Source: Panicum virgatum (taxonomy: Eukaryota > Streptophyta > Magnoliopsida > Poales > Poaceae). From it: 64,000 nt of DNA. Below, one piece after another: positions 23,018-35,400 of the stretch (position 1 is its first letter; the number at the start of each line of letters is the position of its first letter). Under the pieces are notes generated by a model, which was not told where the DNA came from, searched no databases, and saw nothing but the letters and a program-made list of their open reading frames with translations. The position numbers were made by a program, and so were the translations under genes. The stretch covers positions 40,792,470 to 40,856,469 of the forward strand of contig NC_053146.1 in assembly GCF_016808335.1 (NCBI RefSeq), in the 5' to 3' direction.

Positions 23018-25222
23018 ATGACGAGTCTTGGTAAAATTCCAGTGTTTTCCGGCGAGGACTATGCTTATTGGAAGGTTCTCATGCGTGCCTTCTTGCAAAG
23101 CATGGGAGCCGAGGTCTGGGATATCACCAAAAACCAGGCGTACGAGGTGCTTGCCGTTCGGACCTCACCTCTTCTGGTGTCCGAACATGAGGCTAACGCC
23201 AAGGCTATCAATGCCTTGTTCGCTGGCGTTTCTTGTTCGGAGTTCTCACGCGTCCAGGGTTTTCAGGAAGCCCACAAAGTCTGGACGTGCCTTGAGAACT
23301 ACCACGAGGGCACACCTCAGGTGAAGGCTAGACTGTTCGAGACTCACCGGCGTGAATATGAGAACTTCACACAGGGGCCGGGTGAGAGCATTGGTGACAT
23401 GTTCAGTCGGTTTCAATCGATTGTGAACAAAGTCAGTGCGAATAGATCTGCTGATGCCCTCGACTACACAAAGCACGAGAAGGCCCTCAAGTTGCTCTAC
23501 GCACTTGACCACTCTGTGTGGGATCTCAAGGTGAACACGATCATCGAGTCTGCAGGCTATGAGACTCTGACCGTGAATGAGCTTTTCAGCAAGCTCAAGG
23601 CCACGGAGGTGGATAACCAGACACGAGCTAAGCTCAATGGTGCCCCAACTTCCAAGAGCATCGCTCTTGTGACTGGCCCAGGTGGATCGAGCTCTAACAC
23701 TAACTCTGCTCTTGCCTTTTCTCTTGCCTCTTTGCCTTCTGTTTCAGATGAGCAGCTAGAGACGCTGGGCGATGACGACTTGTGCCTCCTCATCAACAAG
23801 TTCCAACGTGTCTACCACAACTGGCAGAGGAAGAAGAACCCCGGATGCTACCACTGCGGCGATCTGAACCACTTCATCGCCGACTGCCCCAAGAAGTCCG
23901 GCGGTGGCCAGAACAACAACTTCGACTACTACCGCCACCGCGACCGCGACGAGGGAGGCTCCAACAAGGAGCGTCGGTGCCACAAGCACCGCAGTCGTGA
24001 CCGGGGAGGACACTTCGACAAGGAGTCACTCAAGAAGCGCTTCCAGTACAAGGCCAAGAAGCGGGAGAAGGCTTTCCTGGCGCAGCTCAGCGACCTCGAC
24101 AAGAGCTCCGACACTGACCGCTCTTCTTCACCGACCTCCGACGACGATGACAAGAAGAAGAAGAAGCGGGACAAGGAAGCCACCGGCTTCATCGGCCTTT
24201 GCTTGGCGGTCGGTCGGCGCAAGGGCTTCTGCACCATGGCGGGCGAGGCCAATGGTGCTCGTGCGTATCCAGGTGGACATGCTACACCGACGCACGACGG
24301 CTCTTCTCCTGGATCCGGGAGTGATTCAGAGGTAAACTCCACTATTGACCTGCTTGATACTGAGGTTAGGGAGTTGTACGCCGCTCTCGACAACCAGAAG
24401 AGGCTGCTTAAGGAAGCAGCTAGAGAGCGTAGAAAGCTTATGGCTGAGCTAGCTTGTGCTAGAGAGAAATCTGGTGAGGATGAGTGCGCTGGCTGCATAT
24501 CTCACATGAATGATCTTGTTGCTCTCCGTGCGAAGCATGATGAGAACGTCGCGAACTTAGATGTTGCTAAGACTTCGCTTGCTAATGTGTCTCACGAGCT
24601 AGCCAAGGCCAAGCATGAGCTTGAACTAGTCAAGGACGCTCCCATAGTTAGTGATGTGCTTGAATGTGATGAGTGTCCCATCTTTATGTCTGATCTAGCC
24701 GCTTTGCAATCTAAATTTGCTACTGTTGTGTGCGAGCTAGAGGAGATGAAGTCTAGGCCGATTTTGCTTGGTGCGTGTAAGCTTTGTCCCACCCTTAGGT
24801 CGGAGCTAGATGAGAAGAACGCCTTGATTAAGTCTTTGGGGAAGACTAAGGTTGTGGAGTCTAGCCCACCTATTGATTGTCATGTTTGCCCTGGTCTGAT
24901 TTCTGATTTGGATAATCTTGCGGTAGAGAAAGCCAACTTGGAGATTGAGAACACATATCTTAGGGCGATTCTGAGTTGGGTCTCTAGCAGTGAGCCGCAG
25001 TTGGGCATGATGATCAAGAAGTTTAAGTGTGGTGATGGTTTTGGGGTCGGTTACACATACACGAAGTCAGACTTTGACAAGTTGTATGGTAAGATCAGCA
25101 AGGCTGCTGGAGTTTCAAGTGCTCTAAACACTGCTAGCACGAGCACGCAGCCTTTACTTGTGGACCCCGTGGATGGTGTGCTGAAAGAACCACAAAAAGT
25201 ACCTCCACAGAAACAGGTTTAG
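23018..25222 (+). pseudogene. gag: Sirevirus gag region, ended by an in-frame TAG
   Basis: The first ATG (23018, MTSLGKIPVF) opens a frame of about 734 codons. The N-terminal 200 residues are the copia gag fold (UBN2-like, with YWKVLM near the start). A CCHC zinc knuckle lies at about 23848-23889 (CYHCGDLNHFIADC). Lys/Asp/Arg-rich linkers follow, then Cys-pair repeats within Leu- and Glu-rich helical stretches (about 24350-24960), as in the long gag of Sireviruses. TAG at 25220-25222 ends it. The same frame continues at 25349-25810 with another CCHC-like finger (YHCEYCDREGHLEEFC) and an Arg/Gly-rich part, so the TAG is probably a nonsense mutation within one longer gag. Confidence 0.9.
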
Positions 25223-25348
25223 GTTCCAAAGCCCAATGAGCTGAGGAATCCCCTCGATACGCTCCCTGCTACCACAGCCCAGGTTGCCCAGAAGAAGGGG
25301 GCTGCTCCTCCCCGTCCGCAGGCGAGGCCTCCACCTCCCAAGAGAGAG

Positions 25349-28300
25349 GTGAGGTACCACTGCGAGTACTGTGACAGAGAGGGTCACCTGGAGGAGTTTT
25401 GCTTCAGGAGGAAGCGAGTTGTGAGGCGTGAGCAGGAGAGACGCAACCCGGACATGTACTCTGCTCGGGTGCATGGTCCTCCTCGGCGTGGTGCTAGGGC
25501 GCGCCGTGTAGGTGGAGGACAGGGAGACGGTGGAGGTTACCGTGCTCCAGCGAGTGGTCGCTTTGCCTGTCATGCTCCTGGTCGTCCTCAGTACGGCTAT
25601 GGACCACGAGACCGAGGCTTTGGAGAAGGTTACGATGCACCACGCTTTCCTCGCGGTGGTGGTCGTCAGCCTCGCGGTAGACGGGACGGGGGATACGCTT
25701 TTTCTGATTTTGCTAACCCTTCTGTAGAGCAAATGGCTCGACACTGGTTTGCTTCACACTTTGCTAATCCTAGTGTTGAGACATTTGCTCACCCTTTGTC
25801 TCACTACTGATGTGCAGGTTTGAGGCTTGGAGAATAGGTGGATCATGGACTCTGGTTGTTCGCGCCATATGACCGGGAATGACAAATGGTTCTCCAGCCT
25901 CACCCCAACGCGCCACAAAGAATACATCATATTTGGGAATAATGGTAAGGGCAAGGTACGTGGTGTTGGCGCTGTTAGAGTTTCTGATCGCTTTACCCTG
26001 AGAGAAGTTGCTTTGGTTTCGAACCTTGGGTTCAATTTGCTCTCTGTTTCGCAACTTCTCGATGAGGGGTTTGAAGTTCGCTTCAAGTAGGGTTGTTCTC
26101 GAGTTTTGGATTCCAGAGGAGATTTGGTTTGCCGGATTTTACCTTGCGATCGTGTTTTCTTGGTTGACTTCTCTGGAACTTCTCTTGGCCCTTCTCGTTG
26201 CTTGTTGGCTGATCCTTCTGATATGTGGAAGTGGCATAGGAGACTTGGACATTTGAGCTTCGACTTGTTGTTGAGACTTAGCTCACTTAGCCTAATCCGA
26301 GGATTGCCCAAATTGAAGTTTGAAAAGGACCTTGTTTGCCACCCGTGTCACCACGGGAAGATGGTTGCCACCTCCCATCCGTCTGTTAATCAGGTGATAC
26401 CACTCACCCTGGACAGTTGCTACACATGGACACAGTCGGTCCTTCTCGGGTGATGTCGGTTGGTGGGAAGTGGTACGTTCTTGTGATCGTGGATGATTTT
26501 TCTCGCTATTCTTGGGTCTTTTTCATGAGAACCAAGGATGAGGCTTTCGAGTTTGTTCGAGACTTGATCTTGATGTTGAAAAACGAGCTACCCCAGGCCA
26601 TGAGAGCGATTCGCTGTGACAATGGCACAGAATTCAAAAATACTTGTTTTGACACCTTTTGTAGTGATCAAGGTCTTGAACACCAGTATCCATCTCCCTA
26701 CACTCCACAGCAGAATGGGGTTGTAGAGCGGAAGAATCGGACGCTGGTGGAGATGGCTAGGACGATGCTCGATGAGCATAGGACTCCTAGAAAGTACTGG
26801 GCTGAGGCGGTCAATACCGCTTGTTATGTGTCTAATCGCATTTTCTTGTGCGCTTCCATGCACAAGACTTCTTATGAGTTGCGATTTGGACGCCAGCCCT
26901 GTGTTGACCATCTCAGAGTTTTCGGTTGTCGGTGTTTTGTGCTGAAAGAAGGAAATCTTGATAAGTTTGAGTCTCGCTCGTCTGATGGCATTTTTCTCGG
27001 TTATGCATCTCATTCCAGAGCATACCATGTGTTGCTTATTGATTCTAACATCGTCAGAGAGACTTGTGAAGTTACTTTCGACGAGACTGCACCGTGCAAT
27101 GCTTCTGTCTTTGAAGTTGCAGGAGAGGATGAACTCGGCACCTCCATCTTTGAAGATGAGGAGGAAGAAGCTGCGGAGGGTGATGCTGAGGCTACCACGC
27201 GTGCTGTGGACCCAGTCGCCTATGCCACAAGCTCGGACGATGATGACGGCCCCGATCCTTCTACGTCTACTTCCCAGGGGCCAGTCCAGCAGGTGACTCA
27301 GCCTTCACCAGCTGCACCTGAGGAGACACCAGCTTTGGTTGAGGAGGAGGCGACTTCGACAAGGGAAGTACTGCGACACATTCAGCGTCATCATCCACCT
27401 CAACAGATGCTAGGTGATCTCAATGAGCGAGTCACACGGTCCAAGGTAACAAGTATCGCTGGCTTTGCTCATTCAGCGTTTGTTGCCTACTTTGAGCCCA
27501 AAGATATTAGACACGCTCTGTCTGATTCTAATTGGGTCAATGCCATGCATGAGGAACTCGAAAATTTTGAAAGAAACCAAGTTTGGGTTTTAGTCGAGCC
27601 TCTACCTGCTTGTAATCCCATCGAAACGAAGTGGGTTTTAAAAAACAAGCAGGGTGAGGATAGGTTGGTTATTTGAAACAAGGCTCGTCTTGTTGCCCAG
27701 GGGTTTTGCCAGAAGGAAGGGATTGATTATGAGGAAACTTTTGCCTCTGTTGCTCGTTTGGAAGCGATTTGGATTTTTCTTGCATTTGCTGCTTCTAAGG
27801 GTTTTAAAGTTTTCCAAATGGACGTTAAATCTGCCTGCTTAAATGGCTTTATCAAAGAAGAGGTTTATGTGAAACAACCCCCAGGTTTCGAAAATCCCAA
27901 GTTTTCAAACCGCGTTTATAAACTTCAGAAAGCACTTTATGATTTGAAACAGGCTCCTAAAGATTGGTATGATAGACTGAAAATATTTTTACTGGCTCAG
28001 GGCTTTAAAATGGGATGTGTGGATAAAACTTTGTTCCTCATGCGGTCTGGCACTGATTTTCTATTAGTTCAGATATACGTGGATGATATTATCTTTGGTG
28101 GCTCTTCTCACGCTCTTGTCTCCAAGTTTTCTGAGCAGATGTCCAGGGAGTTCGAGATGAGTATGATGGGTGAGTTGTAGTTCTTCCTCGGGCTGCAGAT
28201 CAGGCAAACTCCTCAGGGCACGTTCGTCCATCAAGCCAAGTACACCAAGGACTTGCTGCGGAAGTTCGACATGAGTGACTTGTTACCTCAGCTGACTCCA

Positions 28301-28768
28301 ATCAGCACTTTGACGGCGCTTGATGAGGACTTGGATGGCGAGGCGGTGGACCAGACGGAGTACAGGAGCATGATCGGCTCCCTCCTGTACCTGACTGCGA
28401 CGCGGCCGGACATTCAGTTCGGCGTCGGCCTTTGTGCGTGGTACCAGGCTTCTCCGCGCACCTCCCATAGGTAGGTGGTGAAATGCATCTTTAGATATCT
28501 AAAATTCACCCCTGAGTTTGGTCTTTGGTACTCTGTGGATTCTTCTCTGGTATTGGTGGGCTTTTCTGATGCCGATTTCGGTGGGTGTCGGTTGGATCGC
28601 AAGGTGACATCCGGCACTTGTCAAATTCTTGGTACATCTTTGGTGTCTTGGTCCTCTCGCAACTAGGCTAGCGTAGCACTTTCTTCCACAGAAGCTGAGT
28701 ATGTTGCCGCTGCTAGCTGTTGCTCCCAGATCCATTGGATGAAACAAACCTTACCATGTCCGCTATTA
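25349..28768 (+). pseudogene. pol: Sirevirus pol remnant: PR, IN, RT, RNase H
   Basis: Domains in order: gag tail with a second zinc finger (25349-25810), protease with DSGCSRHM (about 25850), GAG-pre-integrase with H..H and C..C zinc ligands (26220-26370), integrase core with the DDE residues (about 26420-26800), reverse transcriptase with YVDD (about 28080), and RNase H with a STEAEY motif (about 28690). Protease and pre-integrase lie one frame away from gag and integrase, so frameshifts occur near 25790-25830 and 26395-26430. Later domains share one frame but are cut by TGA 27674, TAG 28178, TAG 28472 and TAG 28664. No polyprotein can be made. Confidence 0.93.
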
Positions 28769-28769
28769 G

Positions 28770-30364
28770 CATTGCAAAGAACCCTGTCCTACACTCCAGA
28801 ACCAAACACATAGATATCCGGTTCCACTTCCTGTGAGATAACCATGAGAGATGTCACATAGACTTGATCCATGTCCCTTCAGAGAGGCAAACTGCAGGTA
28901 TCCTAACCAAACCTCTTGAGCAGGTCACCTTTGCTCGCTTGCGAGGGGAGCTTGGGGTTTGTTACCCCTTTTGATCGCTGACTTTTCTTTGGTTAGTTTT
29001 GTAGGGTTTATTTGTTCTTCTCTTAGTTTTCTAGGTTTGGTAGTTGCATTGTACATATGCATTGTACATTTTTGCATTTTGCATTGCCTCACTTGCACTA
29101 GCATTCTTGTATACATTGCTATGATCTCCTAGTACCTGCTAGTGTGAGTTTATAAACGTGATCATGAATAGCTTGCTCCACTGTGTATATGACATCATCT
29201 GAGTTAAGCTATTTTGATTTGAAATTTTGAAAACATGGTCACCCTGTCTTGGCTACTAGCATGTTAGGGCATGTTGATATGCTTTGCTATCTCATTCATG
29301 CTAGTATAGCCTTTTGTTCAGCAATTCATACTTGACATGATCAAAAATTGATAAAATTGCTTGAATTGTGCTTGAAATGGAATGGAAAGATCCAGGTGGG
29401 ATTGCTTGTCGCACTGATCGAGCTTTCGGGACAGCTCACTTTGCACTTGTGAGAACCCGGGCAAGGCTGTGCATGACTGAGACGAGTGTCTTAAGCTTCT
29501 GATTGCCTTTGGCATAGGCTTGGCCTCGTTGCTAAGTAAAGCATGACAAGTTTTCAACCCCTGGCATTAAAAATTACTTGATATAACTTGATTGCAAAAT
29601 GAATATTTACACCATGCTTTGGATATTCTTGGCTCACCTGTATGAGTATGATTAGCACAGTTCTTCATTCCCTACTTGGTAGTGCTAGATCAAGGGTGAT
29701 GCTTTTATTTCTCCTAAACTGAATTTGCCTAGCTCTATACTGATTTGATATACCCTGTTGAGCTAGATGCAGGTCTTGTTTATGGATGCACACGTGCTTG
29801 TTGCTCATATCCTTGTATCCCTGAATGCTTTCACTTACACCTCCTGCATTGCATTCATTGCATAGCATATGTTCAGGGGGAGTCTCAGTTTCAGGGGGAG
29901 CTTTAGGTCTAAGCCTTGATGTATGCATGTGCCAACAAGGGGGAGAAGTTAGTGATCGAACAAGAGGGAAATTGTTTGATTTTTCCAAAAACTTGTTGTG
30001 CACAGGGCTTTGAGAGTGCATACATGTGGTGAGAGTTGCACTGGTAAGGGGGAAATGCATTTTAGGAGGAGTTTCTGGGAGTTTCTGCTTTGTTTTGGTT
30101 CCTCGGTTCCTCGACATTTCTGCATGACTATGTCGAGCCCTGCCTCTGTCTTTGAGGAGTCATGCTTGTGTGTGATCGATTGCGTCGAGCCGTTGCCCTT
30201 GTCTTAGGGAATCAATCTCTGCTTGGTCAAGTGACTTGTTCTTGCTTCCTTCGAGCTTTTGTCACTTGTTCATGTTTTTCTCTTGCTTCTTTGTTCTTCT
30301 CAGTTTTTATTTCTCTCTTGTTTCGTTTGTGGTGTGTTGACAATGCACTCATCATGGGGGAGAT
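28770..30364 (+). other. Sirevirus 3' internal non-coding region with repeated polypurine tracts
   Basis: About 1.6 kb between RNase H and the 3' LTR with no env-like frame. GGGGGAG or GGGGGAA tracts occur near 29876, 29894, 29939 and 30048, and the functional polypurine tract GGGGGAGA at 30356-30363 abuts the 3' LTR. Multiplied tracts before the 3' LTR are a known Sirevirus signature. Confidence 0.85.
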
Positions 30365-32270
30365 TGAGCAATGTTGAGTACCTTCTCCTAGCTGTGATGA
30401 GTGAATTGTCAACCGTGCGGTGTGATTGTGCGCTTGGTCTTTGGTTGCAGGTACTCGGGCGTCGAGTGTCGACGGAGAGTTGCCGTGGAGGAGCTCAGGC
30501 CGGGTGACAGTTGTGGCATCCACTCCTGGATCGAGGGCGCAAACGGCGACAGAAGGCGGGTTTCTTGGTTTGCGCCACAAAACCAAGTAGGCGGACGGCG
30601 GTCGAAGACGCCAAGTCGTGGAGGCACGGGCGTCGGTCTCGAGACTGACGGAGGCGACGGGCGTCGACGGCGTCTAGGGCCTTGCTGCGGGCGAGGAGGT
30701 GATGGGCGTCAGGCGGCATCTAGGGCCGTCAGAAGGGCGAGACGGGAACAGCGTCTAGGGCCATGGCGTGGCGGCGGGAATCTTCCCGCGCGTGCATTTT
30801 TGGCGGTTTTCTCAAAACCGGCCACCTACACGGGTTTCGCGGACCCTCCAAAACCGCGGACCGGATCTTCATCCACACGGCGGCATCGCGGAGAAGACTT
30901 CGACTCGAAGAAAGAACCTCGATCGTCGGATGAGTCCATGTATCTTTTTCCGGTTTTGCCCGTACGGGCTTTCTAGTGTCTAATTGAGTCTAGAGGTAGT
31001 TTAGTCTTTTGAGTTGAGAGTTGTTGGGGTTAAATACCCCCTCTCCCTCTCTCTCTCCTGGACAGCACGCTGCCTCCCCTTCCCAAGCGCCCTCTTCCTC
31101 CCTTCCTCCTGTTCTTCTCCTTCTTCTCTAGGACTAGGACTTTGTGGATGGATTTTTGAGACTCTTGTACGGATATTGATTGGGAAAGGTGGCCCTTTCC
31201 TCCTTGTGCCCTCTGGGCTTTCGAATTGAATTCAATCTCTTGTCTTTTAGAGCTCTCGGTGTTTGAATCTTCCAATTTCTTGAGTTCTTCGTTTTGGGGT
31301 TTTTTCCACTTGTTGCTGTGGTCCTTGGGGCTCTTTTGTGCGGCTTGAATTGTCATATCCATGAGCTAAAGCTCCTGTATATCGTGAGCTCTCAAGAACT
31401 GAGTTTTTAGAAAACCCCGAAAACCCCGTTCTTGCTTGGTATTTCTTCGATTCCTCCCAAACCATGGAGTAATTCGTCGATTCCGTTCGTGGACGTATTC
31501 ACAAGTCCTTTGTGATCATGCCTACAAAATTTGGTAAAATTTGGACTTGATTTGGCCACTCGATCATCGAGTTTTCAAAAGAACGCGGGCTGGAAAAATC
31601 GTTTCTGGGCACGGGCAGAGTTTTTCCTATCACCGGATGAACCGACGTTTCGAAAGTACCCACATCGGATCAACCGGTGAGTAGGATTCTCATGTGTTAG
31701 GGTTTTGTTGTTGAGCCGTTGCACCGACGAGTTCCTTTTGTCCCTCATTGGTTCAACCGGTGAGTGGTTCTGTGTTTTGTGCTACTCTGCGGGTCGGTTA
31801 AACCGACGATGTGCTCGCGTCGGTTTAACCGGTGACCACTAAGTTGTTTTGCAGTCCCTCTGGACAACTGCATCGGCAATTGAATTTGAATTTATCGGAT
31901 CATCCGATGTTGCAACGTCGGTTGAACCGACGCTTCTTAAGCCTATGCATCGGTTCAACCGGTGCTAGCTTTTTACTGCTGCAGGCTCTGCGCATCGGTT
32001 ATACCGACGAGGTGCCCCTTGTGCACGTCGGTTCAACCGTGTGTATACCATGCGTTGTTTCAGCTGCTTCTTCTTGCTGTTTGCTTCCGCGCTACTTCTC
32101 GTTTGTCCTAGGGTTGTTTTGTGTTAGTGTAGCTCCTCTATAGCTACTCTACACTTCACCTAGGACTCTAGGGTTGGGTGTGTACTTGGGATCTTAAGTC
32201 GAGCTTCAGATTGCGATAATTTTTTATCGGCTCTCATTCACCCCCCTCTGGTCGCCTTTTCGGTCGCTCA
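30365..32270 (+). repeat. Sirevirus 3' LTR (1906 bp)
   Basis: It starts TGAGCAATGTTGAG after the polypurine tract and ends TTTTCGGTCGCTCA directly before GGATG. It lacks the 446-bp duplication of the 5' LTR. It contains the dyad-symmetric array at about 31633-32042. Its end is 196 bp from the stop codon of the convergent ascorbate oxidase gene. Confidence 0.95.
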
Positions 32271-32275
32271 GGATG

Positions 32276-32466
32276 AAACAAAAAAAATGTCAACCAGAAA
32301 TAGCCGAATTAATCAATTTGTTAGTCTTGCATTTGATGATCGATCGACTTAATTAGAAAAAAAATGAATGGTGGTACACCCAAATCGATCGATCAGTGCA
32401 AGAAATTTAACCCGTACATCAGGCGGGGAGACCTTGGTGGTGATACTCAATGAGTGGGTCGATCGA
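32276..32466 (-). other. Probable remaining 3' UTR of ascorbate oxidase
   Basis: These 191 bp separate the oxidase stop codon (32467) from the Sirevirus target duplication. On the minus strand they are AT-rich and could hold a poly(A) site, but the normal 3' UTR may have been cut by the insertion. Confidence 0.5.
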
Positions 32467-35400
32467 TCAGTGGCCGTTGTTCTTCCCGCACCCCGTGACC
32501 TCCCGCGGGAGCTGGGCGAGCCGCTCGACGCCTTCCTCGAAGACGATGCCCATCCCCATGAAGAAATGGGCCTCGATGTGGCAGTGGAACGCCCACACGC
32601 CGGGGTTGTCGGCCTTGAACCGCAGCGCCGTCCAGCCGTAGGGGTGCACGGCCACCGTGTTCTTGAGGACGGGGTCCCTGAGGTTGTACGTCGCCGGGTG
32701 CACGGCCGGGTCGAAGCGGCCGATGCCGTAGTCGAGCACCCAGAAGTCGTGCCCGTGCAGGTGCCACGGGTGCGTCTCGCTGTTATTGGGCGCCAGCATA
32801 TTGGCGTTCTGCAGCACCACGTCGACGACGGACCCGAACCGCAGCCGGTACAGCCCGTCGCTGGTCGTCGCGTTCGGGTTCGGCTGCACGGCGTAGATGT
32901 CGTAGCCCCGGTGCGCGTACGTCTCCGGCGGCGGCCGCCTGTCGAAGGCGCCCAGGAGGCCGCTCTTCATGGCCACCAGGTACGGCGTGTGGGGCAGGGT
33001 GAAGGAGACGTTGTTGAGCGCCCACTTGGTGCGCCCGCCGATCCTGTTCTGGGTGTTGAGCAGGAGGATGGTGCGGTCGGCGCGCGGCGGCGGGGGCTGG
33101 ACGTGCGCCGGGTGCGCCACCGTCGCCACGCTCTGCCGGAACCGGTACATGGTGTCGTTCCAGGCCGGCCCCGTGGGAGGGGTGGTCGGCGGAGGGCGGC
33201 GGGGGCTGCTGCGCCCGCCGTAGTAGCTGAGGACGGCGGTGCCGGTGGCCGTGCCGGGCTTGCGGCTGACGACGTTGGAGGCGAGCCAGTAGTTGCGGTT
33301 CGGGTCCTGGTCGGCCTTGATGAGCACGGAGTAGGTCTCGCCGGAGTAGATGTTGAGATTCTTCACCACGAACGGCTTCACGTAGTGCCCGTCGGCCTCC
33401 ACCACCGTCATAGGGTGGCCCTGCATGCATACAGTGTATATGGTCAGTCAACGTAGAGGTGATGGATTATGGCTGTAGTGGTGTCCGTAATCCAACTTTG
33501 ATTTTTATATATTTTTAGCTCAAAATTGTATGCTCTCTCCATTCCAAAATGTAAGTCGTTTTGACTTTTTTAGATACATTATATTTTCTATGTATCTAGA
33601 CATAATGTATATCTAGATGCTTAGCAAAATAAATATATCTAGAAAAGGCAAAATGACTTACATTTTGGAACGGAGGGAGTATATAAGAATAGTATCCGAC
33701 CCTTTTAATCCAAATCAAATTTTAAGATCATTTCGCACCCCTTAGACATACACTTATACGATGAGTTGTTTGATTATCAAAATTCAAATCATAGTCGTTC
33801 TCTGCTGTTTCAAAATGGTAGAGTATAGGGGCGGATCCAGCGGTGGGTCTGGAGGGGCTCCATCCCCTCCTACTGCCGCTGGATCCATGGAGCCCCTCCT
33901 AAGTCTCTTCTACAATTTTTTTGATATGAATATACTGCGAGAAGAGGCTAAAATTGTTTAGAGGTAGAAGAAAACCCCTCCTAATAATTATCCTGTATCC
34001 GCCACTGTTAGAGTATATATATTGTGCTACACGTCAACAACGATGGGAGTGCGCACCACATCCAACAGCCATTGGATTTTATTCGGATATCGCACTAGCG
34101 CGCGGTCAAGCAGTGGTACCCGAGATATACGGGGTCCGAACATGCATGCGTGCACGTATAATGGCGCGCTTATTTTACAGTGGACGAGACAGAGCAGGTG
34201 GACGGCGGCGGGGGCTTCCTTGGAAGCACCGCCCCCAACGGCTAGTGGTGTCGAGACGACCACATCATCCTGCTTCCGTGCTTCGAGCTTCCGCTCATGT
34301 GCGCGCAAGCCATGGTTCCTTGCTCGGCCACGGATATACAGTATATATAGTAGGATCCAACCCAACTCCCACCGGCCGCGCGCCGGCGTCGTCTCTTTCC
34401 TCTCGCATGCCCCGATGCCCGGCCACGCGGCGCCCCGCTTGCCGCCGCCGGCAGCCGTGCCAGCCGCGCGCACAGCCAAAAGGCGTGCTTCGCGGCGTCC
34501 TCGCCGGCGGCGTCTCCTTGGAGGTGCATGCACGGCGCCGTTGTTTATTTCGTCGCTAGCTAACAACCAGCCATGCTCTCTGATGATTAAGTTAATTCGG
34601 TGGTTCACAATCAGGAATGCAGCAGAGGGCTAGCGTTTAATAACAATAATCTGTACTATTGATAGAAAAACGTACGTTTAATAATCTCGCCGACTATGTT
34701 TTCTTTTTTTATTGAGATCAGAACAAAACGGGCTATCTTCCACGCATTGTACACGTCTTTGGCTGTTGCGCCTGGTTGGTTCCTTATGGGGGTTTCAGTA
34801 GTAAATCAGAATCTTTAGGGAACTGGTTGGTAGCTAGGCATCCTACTGCCAAATCTGGCCGACAGTTTGTAAATTTCCAAAGCTTACTATTTTTCATATT
34901 TATGTTTGTCGGCATTAAAAAAAATCTTGCATGGTTTATAGACGACGCTTTTCTTCATATCGCATTGCAATGGAGTGTTGATCGCTGATCGATCAGATTC
35001 AGAGGCAACGTGCGTACCTCGATCTCGAAGTTGAGCGCCGACAGGGACGTGACGCTGGCGATGCGGAACCTGTAGGTCCTGCCCGGCACGACGGCGAACA
35101 CCTGCGGGGCGCACTCCGGGTGGGTGGCGTTGCAGGCGCCGGCGGCCATGGCGGAGCAGTTGACGAACCTGCCGCGGCCGTTGATCAGCAGCGACTGCGG
35201 CTCCCCGACCCAGACGATGGGCACGGACGCGAGCCCCGCCGCCTGCTCGTAGGCGCTCCTGTGCCACCAGTCGTTGAGCAGCACCTCGTGCTCGCCGTCG
35301 TACGCGAACGGCTCGGCGTCGGGCCCGCCGGGCGCCGCCGAGACGACGATGAGCCCGTTGAGCCCCGCCGACCGCTGCATCCCGTAGTGGGCGTGGTACA

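Larger units (their letters stand above)
20591..32270 (+). mobile_element. Ty1/copia Sirevirus-type LTR retrotransposon, 11.7 kb
   Basis: Two LTRs (20591-22953 and 30365-32270) start TGAG.AATGTTGAG and end in CTCA or CCTCA. The target duplication GGATG lies at 20586-20590 and 32271-32275. A primer-binding site for initiator tRNA-Met follows the 5' LTR, and a polypurine tract precedes the 3' LTR. The order gag, protease, integrase, reverse transcriptase, RNase H is that of copia. Sirevirus features are a long gag with coiled-coil-like stretches and extra zinc fingers, repeated GGGGGAG tracts before the 3' LTR, and palindrome-rich LTRs. Coding regions carry stops and frameshifts, so this copy is dead. 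Sireviruses belong formally to the Pseudoviridae. Confidence 0.95.

Noticed and set aside
32368..33456. Long plus-strand frame of 362 codons
   Set aside because: It is antisense to exon 2 of ascorbate oxidase and arises from the high G+C codon use of that exon. The minus strand carries the conserved copper motifs.
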